This document shows positions 15,459 to 23,787 of a stretch of 64,000 nucleotides of DNA, one piece after another. The DNA comes from Planctomycetota bacterium. Its GTDB lineage: Bacteria > Planctomycetota > Phycisphaerae > Phycisphaerales > Zrk34. The notes below the pieces were generated by a model. It did no database searches. It was given only the letters and a program-made list of their open reading frames with translations, and was not told where the DNA came from. The translations under genes and the position numbers were made by a program. Each line of letters opens with the position of its first letter. The first letter of the stretch is position 1. The DNA lies in NCBI GenBank assembly GCA_016125255.1, contig WGMD01000001.1, positions 62,001-126,000 on the forward strand. Direction: 5' to 3'.

Positions 15459-17055
15459 TCAGCGAAGCCGTCTGCCGAAGACAAGGAAGTTGCGGAAGTG
15501 GAAACGGCCGGGCGGTTTGGTTTTGTCGGCGTCGGGTATGCGTTCGATGCGAACATATTGGGCGCGGACGCCGCGTTGTTGCAGGTCCACGCGGTAGACG
15601 TCCTGAGCTGCGTCGAATGACGCCACTTCCGTCCATGTCTTGCCGTCTGCGGAAACGGAGACTCGAAGCGGCGCGGCCCACTGAAACTCGTCCTGTGTCG
15701 ATGCGAATTCGTATCGGTTCACAAGTACAATGCCTGTCAGCAGACTCTCGCCGGCCACCTGAACCTCCGCCCACGGCTTCTCCTCGGGGTTGGTGTCGAA
15801 CCATCCGCCGAAGCCGCCGCTAAGCAGTTGTGCGTAAGAGAGCGGCCGATCATGCTCGCAGGCGCTACTGGTGCGCAACAAGCCGGAGCTGCTCAACACG
15901 TCGCCGGGAAACGGCGCGTACTTCGGCGCCGCGGCGGCTTGTGCGTCGTTGAGAAACACGTCGCCTGGTTTGAGCGGCGGGAGCATCTGTGCAGCCATCC
16001 GGTTCCAAAGCCGGTAGCTGGCCATGTCGCCGGCTTCCCCGGCTTTGCGGATGCAGGTCGAGAGGGTGGCGCGGAGCAGATTCTTGTCCACCTTGTCGCC
16101 TTGCGATCGGAAGAATTCGGCATACGCGGTGGCGGAGTAGGCGGCAAAGTGGTTCTTGCTCCAGTTGAGCACCTGCTCGAACACCCAATTGTCCTTCGGA
16201 TTGTCGTTATGATGGATGGCGAGCAACTTGCCGAAATACATCGCCGCCACGGCCGGATCGCCGATCTGGTTGGTTTGCCATTGCAACAGGTCGTCATACG
16301 AGAATGTGACGAGCTTTTGACCGTTTTCCTGCCGCAGTTCTCGGTTGCAAGCCAGCAGCACGCCGACCCGCTCCAGCGGCGTCATGCCCGGCAGCACCTT
16401 GTCCAGGCATCGTCGCGTCAGCGCCCAGCCGGCTTCGTGATAAGCGGGGAATGTATGTGCGGCCCGCCGACCCAGATCGAGCCACGTTCCGGCCGGCACG
16501 TCCTTGACGGATTCCAAGGTCTTGATGCAGGCGAGCCACGTGCCGTAGTTGGTCGGCTGTGCTTTGATGGCTTGTTCGTAGGTTTTCATCCAATCGGTGG
16601 CGGGACTCGGCGGCACGCCGTCCAAACCGACCGTCAGATACAAGTCGCCGCCGCCCTGACTGAACTCCACCCGCATGTCGTGTCGGCCTGGCGTGAGGGC
16701 GATTTCCTTTTCCTGGCGGCTGCAATTGGCCCCGACGATGGCGTTGCCGTCGATCGACACACGGCTGCTGTCGTCGGATTTCGTGCTGATCCGGAACAAC
16801 CCCGACTTGTTCACTTGAATCTGGCCCTCCCAAACGACGCCGAAGTTCTGCGGCGATGACGGCTCAACAGTAGCAAGGTCGATACCGGAACATGAGCCGG
16901 TCTTGTCCGGCGTGAGCTTGGAAAAGTCGGGCAAGCCTGCGCCGACGCCATGCTGATAAACGCTGTACCGCCACCCCGGCAGGAATTGAGCGCGGGGCTT
17001 GTCACGCTCGACTTGCAATTGTGCCAGCCAGACGAGTCGGGCGGCGGTGAGGAAA
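15459..17055 (-). CDS. 3' part of a frameshifted large protein: PA14-like and discoidin-like domains
   Basis: This frame encodes about 530 residues that continue the upstream 17002-19974 frame after a +1 shift in the GGGGTTT run (17059-17053 on the minus strand). In order: a linker, a PA14-like carbohydrate-binding domain ('GVVWEGQIQVNKSGLFRIST', 'LTPGRHDMRVEFSQGGGDLY'), a helical region, and a C-terminal F5/8-type-C-like domain ('LRVSVSADGKTWTEVASF', 'VRAQYVRIERI'). The frame can be read from an ATG at 17183, but there the translation is Arg/Trp-rich and unlike protein until the shift point. Either a natural pseudogene, a sequencing error, or programmed frameshifting. Confidence 0.7.
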
Positions 17056-19974
17056 CCCCTGCTGCAGCGTTCCGAGCACCTGCCGGTAGCGCTCCACCAG
17101 CCGATACCGGTTGCCGTCTCCCCACTCCAGCGCCAGCGCCGTCGCAATGCGCTGGTGGACCAGCGGCTGGCTGAGGGGTTCATACCGGCTCAAGAGCCAG
17201 AGATTTTCCAACGCCTGCGGAGAGTCGGCGGGATCGGAGGCGAGGAACGATTCCATCCAGTTCGTATCACCAAAGAATGCTTGCAGGAATGTGCTGCCGC
17301 CTTCGCGAGCGGCGATGTCGGCGACCTTGTTCTCGCCACAGACATGAATCACTTCGTATCGCGCCAGGTCCGCACGCAACTGAGGCGACGCCATCACGCG
17401 TTCGAGGTCGGCAGCGCCGGCTGCGGCTTTGGCCGCAAGCGTGTCGCTGAGCTTCTGCTGCATCGAGGTGATGTCGTCGAACGTCATTATCGACGTAGTC
17501 GCCGCTGCAACAGAACGAGACCCGGCAACGGGAGTGATGGGCAAAAGTTCCGGCTGAATGTCGAAGTTGCCGGCGCTGTCGGTCCGCCCCTCCGTGGCTT
17601 GGGCTTCGACGCGAAGAACGACTTTGCGATCCTCCCGCCAATCTTTGAGATCGAGCGTGACTTCAACAGTGCGATGGTCCGGCCCGAGAACCGCATCGGG
17701 CGCGGCTTCCGCCAACACCGTCGCACCATCCAGCAGCGCGATGCGTTTGACCATAAGCGCATCACTGCCGCCGGTTGTGTTCATGCGGACTTTGTACGGC
17801 CCGGCATGGTCGAAGAAATACGCGGTGTCGGTCATGTCCCATGTGTTCAAACCGGATTGGACCTGACTGGCCGCCCAGCCATAGGTCAACATCGGCGCCT
17901 CTGTGCGATGAAACATGCCCAGGTAACCGGTGGCGCCGATGCCCCAGAATGTGGTCGAATCCAAAGCAGCGATTTCCCGCTGCACCTCAAATCGCTGATC
18001 CTCGTGACCAGGCCAGCGCTTATCAATGAGAAACTTCGCGATCATGATGCGCTGGATTTGTTCATGATCGAGCACCCGGTTGCGTGGATCGTGCAACTCC
18101 TTGTTCACGCTGACCACCGCCGCCTCATAATCGGCATCGGTGAGATCCTTCTTGTTCAGAATGTCATTCCAACTGGGTTTGGCCCACGGCACGCCGCTCC
18201 TCGGGTCGGAACCAAAGCCAAGCCAGCGGATCGCACCGCTTTCATCCGCCGGGTCGGCGGCCCGGATTTCATCGTGGACGAACTTGTAACAATGGTCGTT
18301 GCCATCCCAGTTGGCGAAACCCATCACGCTCAGGCTCCGCCGCAGCAGTTCGGCCTTCGCCGGGCCTCGCGCCTGCTCAGCTTCCGCCCATAATGCATCA
18401 CGCTTCTCCCGTACCGCTCGCATTTCCATGATGCGGGCCGCCATGGTCCTGGAAGTCAGCTCCAGCCGCGGCTTGTTCTCGCAGGCCACCGCTCGACCTT
18501 CACTGTCCATCAATGCGATGCGCGGGCAGTACGTCTTGTCCCACCAGGAGAATTGACGGTTCCTGCTTTGGAGCACCTGCGCCTGTGAGACAAGACGAAC
18601 ATCGCCATCCACCGCCTTATCCGCCAGGACGGCGGCGCGCACGCTGCCGGGGATATGCTGGCCCCATGGCGATTTGCAGATGAGCCGAACCTCCAGCGAC
18701 GCGCCCGCCGGCACGGGCGATGCCAGCACCAGCAGCAATGTGCGACGCTGATGCTGATGCGCCAACGGATTCCAGAAGTTGTCCGACCGATCGTTGACGC
18801 CGTCGATCGCCAGCCATGCGCCCCAGTCGCCCTCGGTGGCGCTCGCCCAGTCGGCGACGAACTTCACGGGTGTACCGGCAACGACCACTTCAACTTCGCT
18901 GAGGGTGAAGTTGCCGTTGTGCGCCAGGCCGGGGCCGTCGCCGGGCAGTTTCGGGTCCGTTGGAAAATCAAGACGCAGCACGCTGCCGCCCGTACGGGCT
19001 CTCATCTTCAACGTCAGCGTGTCCTCGCCCGGCGTGTTGCCGCCGGTGGCGATCCATGCGCCGTCGTCGCGCCGGGAGTAGACGAGATTGTTCTGCGAAA
19101 CGACACTGATGATTTCGCTGGGCGGGATCGGCGCATCGTCTTCGCAAATGTCCGCCAGATGGCGTGGCGGCGAGCTGCCGATCTGAACTTCCGAAAATCC
19201 CGTCACACCGCATCGCACCGCGGAGCATTCACCACGGACGGCGCGTCCGCCGAGGACTTCAGCGTGATCCACGGCAACGAGAATGAACTTGTCGCCCAGC
19301 GCCTCGGCGAAGTCGTCGGCGAGCCACACGTTGTGATACAGCGTCTCACCCAGTCGATTCCAATCGCTGCCGCGCTGAATAACAACGATGTCCTTGCCGG
19401 TTGCCTTGGCGCGTGCCAGCGCGGCCTCATAGTTGTCCGCGCGTTCCGCCAGGGACCTCTTGATGTGTTCGAGTGTGCCGGGTGCATTCGCGACCGCAAC
19501 AGACGGCGACTTTGCGATAGCCGCCGGCTCAGTCGCCCGCAGTAGGGGCGTGACCACCGGCGAAGTCGACGATGACGCGACAACAATCGTCGGCATAGCT
19601 GGCGGCGATTCGACGCCGGCAATTGGCGCTATCGGTGGTCGATCAGGAGCCGTCGTGGAAGCGGTATCGCCGGCGTCAGGATTGTGGGAGAACCAGACGG
19701 CTCCGATGAATGCCGTCAACAGCACGACCATAACAATGATGTTGCCGAAAATTGCGGCAACCTTTAGCCCCCGGTTAGGCGAACGATCAGAAAACGCGTG
19801 GCCGTCGGTATGACGTGCCGGCTCCGCAGGCAATAGCGGCTGCGTGGCTTTGGAGTCGCGGACGTTGTGGAATACACGAAATCTCGCATCACATTTCACG
19901 CATCGCACGGCAGTGGAATCGACCCTTCCGTCCGATTGATATCTTTGTCCGCACCGTGAACATTGAATTGTCAT
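17002..19974 (-). CDS. 5' part of a frameshifted large protein: MJ0042 zinc finger, TM helix, thioredoxin-like region
   Basis: About 970 residues lie before the frameshift at 17053-17059. An MJ0042-type zinc finger opens it ('CSRCGQRYQ' and 'CVKCDARF', residues 5-40). A single membrane helix follows at about 75-95 (VAAIFGNIIVMVVLLTAF). Next come a proline/threonine-rich linker, a thioredoxin-like segment ('IVVIQRGSDWNRLGETLYHN', no CxxC) and long beta-rich regions. This suggests a membrane-anchored protein with an exported carbohydrate- or peptide-binding part. It heads a minus-strand secretion cluster. With the 3' part the intact protein would be about 1500 residues. ATG 19974 is preferred; 19992 is possible. 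Confidence 0.7.
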   Translation of the reverse strand: MTIQCSRCGQRYQSDGRVDSTAVRCVKCDARFRVFHNVRDSKATQPLLPAEPARHTDGHAFSDRSPNRGLKVAAIFGNIIVMVVLLTAFIGAVWFSHNPDAGDTASTTAPDRPPIAPIAGVESPPAMPTIVVASSSTSPVVTPLLRATEPAAIAKSPSVAVANAPGTLEHIKRSLAERADNYEAALARAKATGKDIVVIQRGSDWNRLGETLYHNVWLADDFAEALGDKFILVAVDHAEVLGGRAVRGECSAVRCGVTGFSEVQIGSSPPRHLADICEDDAPIPPSEIISVVSQNNLVYSRRDDGAWIATGGNTPGEDTLTLKMRARTGGSVLRLDFPTDPKLPGDGPGLAHNGNFTLSEVEVVVAGTPVKFVADWASATEGDWGAWLAIDGVNDRSDNFWNPLAHQHQRRTLLLVLASPVPAGASLEVRLICKSPWGQHIPGSVRAAVLADKAVDGDVRLVSQAQVLQSRNRQFSWWDKTYCPRIALMDSEGRAVACENKPRLELTSRTMAARIMEMRAVREKRDALWAEAEQARGPAKAELLRRSLSVMGFANWDGNDHCYKFVHDEIRAADPADESGAIRWLGFGSDPRSGVPWAKPSWNDILNKKDLTDADYEAAVVSVNKELHDPRNRVLDHEQIQRIMIAKFLIDKRWPGHEDQRFEVQREIAALDSTTFWGIGATGYLGMFHRTEAPMLTYGWAASQVQSGLNTWDMTDTAYFFDHAGPYKVRMNTTGGSDALMVKRIALLDGATVLAEAAPDAVLGPDHRTVEVTLDLKDWREDRKVVLRVEAQATEGRTDSAGNFDIQPELLPITPVAGSRSVAAATTSIMTFDDITSMQQKLSDTLAAKAAAGAADLERVMASPQLRADLARYEVIHVCGENKVADIAAREGGSTFLQAFFGDTNWMESFLASDPADSPQALENLWLLSRYEPLSQPLVHQRIATALALEWGDGNRYRLVERYRQVLGTLQQGFPHRRPTRLAGTIASRA

Positions 19975-20210
19975 TTTCGTTGATCTATGCATTGGGGTGC
20001 TCTCGATGACGGTGTATTTTGCTTGCTTGCGGTGAGAACTGAGATTGATGATCGGAAAAATCAGGCCGGCGACCAGGATAATCTCGCGTCTCCAACAGAT
20101 CCACGTACAAGTGGATCATCGCCGGCTGGCCGCCGAGCAGGGTACCGAGTTCCCCTCTTTCGGAACATAATCCGCGGAAGGCATATTGATGGGAAATGCG
20201 GCCTGTCATT

Positions 20211-21116
20211 TCAGTTCTCGCCGGTGCGAATGCGTCCGTCCGCGTCGATGGTGTATCGCTGACGGAACTGGCACGTGTCGCCCACGGCGAGGTGCTGACC
20301 GGTGACGCATAGGAGAATGAGGCGGATTTCGCCGGGTTTTCGGGATTTGGGCAGCGAATTGATTTCAAAAGAAAACGTGTCGTCCGCGCCGAGTGTGCCG
20401 GCATAACTCACCGCGTCATAATCATCATGGCCATCGGGGTCAACATAAGCCACTACGCCATAGACGGGCTGGTTGGACGTGAACTTGCCGGTGATGTTCA
20501 ACTGCCCGGCGGCGGGCGAGTTGACCACGCAGTTCGTCACGATGGCATTCCATTGTTTCGTCAATCCCTTATCCACGCCGGAAAACAGCGGGTTGGAGGC
20601 CAGCCACAGCGCGTGCGCCAGCGTAATGAAAGAACCATTTCCCTCGTGACGAAGTTCCTCGCGCAAATGCTGGTTGCCGTCACCCATGAGCGCATGGCCG
20701 CGAACGGGCCGGTCCGCCGGCGTCTCGGCGTTGTGCGGCAGACCGAAGCAATGGCCCAGCTCGTGAGTCGTACCGCCGATGAAAAAACTCTGGTAGCGGC
20801 CATAACTGATGCGGCCGTATTGCCGGTCATTCACCCATTGATTCGTGTCCATAAAAAAACGCGGGTCGAGAATATCCGAATCAAATTGCCAGCAGAAGCC
20901 GCTGTGACAATCACCCATCCCGCAATACGGGCTGTTGTGCCAAGTGTTCGAGCCTTCATGGTTACCCAGCCGCGTGAAGACGACGACATGGTTCGTGCTC
21001 AACCTGACACCTTCGGCTTCCAAAACCTTTTTCACATCCTCGCGGATTTCATTCGCCGACCTCTCCTCGGAATACTCGGCGGCGGGACGTGAACCCTTGA
21101 CCATGTGAATGATCAC
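20211..21116 (-). CDS. Metzincin-type zinc metalloprotease, probably truncated at the N-terminus
   Basis: A 301-residue protein with the zinc motif HELGHCFGLPH (about residues 118-128), the HExxHxxGxxH signature of metzincins, and a beta-rich C-terminal part. No signal peptide or propeptide is present. The only available start is a GTG at 21116, and the frame continues upstream with protein-like sequence to a stop (TGA) at about 21185. This suggests loss of the original 5' end. An 8-bp direct repeat (CATTTGGT at 21184 and 21199) marks the seam with the fucosidase gene. Active-site residues are intact, but secretion would fail. Confidence 0.62.
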   Translation of the reverse strand: MIIHMVKGSRPAAEYSEERSANEIREDVKKVLEAEGVRLSTNHVVVFTRLGNHEGSNTWHNSPYCGMGDCHSGFCWQFDSDILDPRFFMDTNQWVNDRQYGRISYGRYQSFFIGGTTHELGHCFGLPHNAETPADRPVRGHALMGDGNQHLREELRHEGNGSFITLAHALWLASNPLFSGVDKGLTKQWNAIVTNCVVNSPAAGQLNITGKFTSNQPVYGVVAYVDPDGHDDYDAVSYAGTLGADDTFSFEINSLPKSRKPGEIRLILLCVTGQHLAVGDTCQFRQRYTIDADGRIRTGEN

Positions 21117-21197
21117 CTTGCCTTCGGCGTCCCTGGCGAGTGGAATACCCCGCGACGGCAGGCCGTACGCGATTAAGGATTTTCATTTGGTGATGTT

Positions 21198-23156
21198 TCA
21201 TTTGGTAAGCAATCCGATTTCGGCAACGGTGATGTGATTACCGTCGGCGCTGTGTTTGGCGACGAACTTGAAAAAGCGCGCGGACACCGGCTTGTCAAAC
21301 GTGACGGTTTGCTCGACCGGGTGGGCCTTGATGTTACCGAACTCGCCTTCCGCCACCGGCCTGCCCCAGTCTTTGCCGTCGGCGCTGAGATAGAACGCAT
21401 ATTGATCCACGATGCCGCGGGTGCTGCCGTCTTGCCGGGGCAGATAGGTAAATCCGGCAAAGGTCTCGATCTTGCCGAGGTCAACGACGATCTCATGCGG
21501 GGCGGGGTGTTCGCCGTCCGAGCCGTGGGTGTGCCACAGCGTACCGGGGTTGCCGTCAATCGCATTCCTCGCTGCGCCCGCTTCGTAGGAAACAGAGACT
21601 ACTTTCCACTTGGCTTTCATCGCCATTTTTGGATCGCCACCAACCGGCGGGACCCACATGTCGAATTCGGGTTCGAGGAACAAGCCGAAATCCGACAATG
21701 CCGGGCACACCGGCGATTTGGTGACGCGAATACGAACTTTGCCGGTGGTTGTTTTAGGAACGCGCCACAGATGACATGCTCCGATGGATTCCGCCTTGGC
21801 GATTTCCTTCCACGCACCGTCCTGCCAAACGTCCACCGCCACACCTTGGATGCGTAAACCGAGGCGGATGTCCTCGCGGAGGCGAATCAGATTGAACGTT
21901 TTCTGGCCGGAAAGCTCGAATGTCACTTCGGGCGTTGTCACGGAATCATCGGTTACCCAGGCACTCCAACGGTCGTCATCGAGCAATTTTTGCGTGTCGT
22001 ATTCCCGGGTGTCGCCGCCGCGGATGTTGCTGGCATAGGGCTTCGCACCGTCAGCGAGGTTCGTTGCAAATGTCGCGCGAAGATGTTCACCGAACTGACG
22101 GAGGCTTTCGACGTCATTTTCATACAGGATGCCTCGACGGTCGGGCGGAACGTTGAGAATGAGCGTCGCGCTGTGGCCGACAGAGTTCAGATAGATCTGC
22201 ATAAGATTTTCCGGCGAACGCACCTTGCCATTTTCGGACGCATCCCAGAACCAGCCGGGACGGATGGAGACATCCACTTCCGCGGGGCACCATGTCTTGC
22301 CGCCAAGGATGCCGGGACCGAGCTTGTTATTACCGTCGATAATATGGCCGGGCGCTTCGTTCGGCACGTAGTCAATTGTCGCGCGGCACGGGTCGGGCGA
22401 CCAACCGTCTTCATTGCCCACCCACCGGCAATCCGGGCCGGCATCGGAAAAGATGTTCGCGTTGGGTTGGAGCTTCCGAATCAACTGCCACGTGGCTGGC
22501 CATTGGTAATACGTCGCGGCATCAATGTTGCGGCGCTCGTTCACGTCTTGGGATTCGACCGGGCCGACTGTGCCCTTGTAGTAACCGGTGCCGCCGTTCG
22601 CACCGTCGAACCAAACCTCGAAAATCGGGCCGTAGCCTGTAAGCAGTTCCCGGAGTTGATTGCGGTAATAGGTGATGTAACCAGGCCGGCCATACTCCGG
22701 ATAATTGCGATCCCACGGCGAGAGATAGACGCCGAATTTCATGTCCGCGTTCTTGCACGCCTGCGCGAACTCCGCCACCACATCGCCTTGGCCGTTCTTC
22801 CAGGGCGCATTTTTCACACTGTGCTCGGTGAATTTCGACGGCCAGAGACAAAAACCATCGTGGTGCTTGCAGGTGAGGACCACGCCCGTCAGTCCGCCGG
22901 CTTTCAGCGCGCCGACGATCTGATTCGCGTCGAACGCCGTGGGATTGAATGCAGTTTCGCTCTCGCCGCCGGTGCCCCATTGGCGGCCGGTGAACGTGTC
23001 CACCGTGAAATGGCAGAACGCATACATCTCCATTTCCTGATGCGCCAGTTGCCGGGGCGTCGGCGTCGCGCCATACGGTTTGGGCGGTTCGGCCGCGCCG
23101 GCTTGGGTAGCGATCAGCGAAACGGTCAGAACGATAAGGATGTGCCTCATTTTCAT
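21198..23156 (-). CDS. Secreted alpha-L-fucosidase (GH29) with C-terminal discoidin-type domain
   Basis: A 652-residue glycosidase. The signal peptide is about residues 1-22 (MKMRHILIVLTVSLIATQAG). GH29 landmarks: 'FCHFTVDTFTGRQWG' near 50, 'LTCKHHDGFCLWPSKFT' near 95 and 'IFEVWFDGANGGTGYY' near 185, where the Asp of WFDG is the catalytic nucleophile position. The C-terminal third contains two beta-sandwich segments with an F5/8-type-C look. It should release alpha-linked fucose from sulfated or host polysaccharides in the periplasm or outside. The start at 23156 fits the signal peptide; 22 further codons are open upstream. Confidence 0.92.
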   Translation of the reverse strand: MKMRHILIVLTVSLIATQAGAAEPPKPYGATPTPRQLAHQEMEMYAFCHFTVDTFTGRQWGTGGESETAFNPTAFDANQIVGALKAGGLTGVVLTCKHHDGFCLWPSKFTEHSVKNAPWKNGQGDVVAEFAQACKNADMKFGVYLSPWDRNYPEYGRPGYITYYRNQLRELLTGYGPIFEVWFDGANGGTGYYKGTVGPVESQDVNERRNIDAATYYQWPATWQLIRKLQPNANIFSDAGPDCRWVGNEDGWSPDPCRATIDYVPNEAPGHIIDGNNKLGPGILGGKTWCPAEVDVSIRPGWFWDASENGKVRSPENLMQIYLNSVGHSATLILNVPPDRRGILYENDVESLRQFGEHLRATFATNLADGAKPYASNIRGGDTREYDTQKLLDDDRWSAWVTDDSVTTPEVTFELSGQKTFNLIRLREDIRLGLRIQGVAVDVWQDGAWKEIAKAESIGACHLWRVPKTTTGKVRIRVTKSPVCPALSDFGLFLEPEFDMWVPPVGGDPKMAMKAKWKVVSVSYEAGAARNAIDGNPGTLWHTHGSDGEHPAPHEIVVDLGKIETFAGFTYLPRQDGSTRGIVDQYAFYLSADGKDWGRPVAEGEFGNIKAHPVEQTVTFDKPVSARFFKFVAKHSADGNHITVAEIGLLTK

Positions 23157-23228
23157 TTGGCCATTCGCAATGTTGATTGTGTTTCTCGACTTTGGCGACC
23201 ATTGAGCATGCGATTCCATCACCGCGAT

Positions 23229-23711
23229 TCAAAATGTCCCGGTTTGTTCGCCGATCACCTTGTAGTCATTGCCGTCTTCGGGTTTGAACTGAACCTGAAC
23301 GCGGTATTGAAAGCCCACGCCGGCAATGCCGATGCGCAGGGTCGTCGGTGCGATTTTCATGGGATTCGTCGCGCCGCGCGTGCCGCGTCTGATTGGCCCG
23401 AGGTTCAGGACGTTTCGTTCCGCATCCTCGCCGTAAGCGCGATACCGGGACCACACGCTGAGTGTGAACTCGTGATAGTCGTTGACTTCACTGATGGCGT
23501 AGGCAACGCGTAACCAGCCTTTGCCGGGCGTCTCGCAATTGAACGAGACTTCGTCGGCTCTGGCGATGGACGGCGTGACCACCCCACACGCCGGCGCCAA
23601 GCACCAGCCCAAATATTGAATCGCCCTGCGGCGCGAGATGATCCTTTTCGATCCCAATGATGGACCGCGATCGGTTGGGCACATGAACGATGAGTTGCGG
23701 TCGAGCGTCAC
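23229..23711 (-). CDS. Hypothetical exported protein with Tat-like leader
   Basis: A 160-residue protein with no recognised family. A twin-arginine-type leader (ISRRRAIQYLGW, hydrophobic to about residue 50, IARA|D-like cleavage site) precedes a short beta-rich domain (VSFNCETPGKGWLRVAYAIS). The start is a GTG at 23711 with AAGGA 7 bases before it. It lies between the fucosidase and the DUF6288 protein on the same strand, in a probable secretion operon. Function unknown; a small binding domain is the likeliest reading. Confidence 0.6.
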   Translation of the reverse strand: MTLDRNSSFMCPTDRGPSLGSKRIISRRRAIQYLGWCLAPACGVVTPSIARADEVSFNCETPGKGWLRVAYAISEVNDYHEFTLSVWSRYRAYGEDAERNVLNLGPIRRGTRGATNPMKIAPTTLRIGIAGVGFQYRVQVQFKPEDGNDYKVIGEQTGTF

Positions 23712-23787
23712 GGCGCATTCCTTGTGCAGATTTTGCGAGACATTTTGAAATTTGGAGCCGATACACGGGTCGTACCGATCTTCTCCA

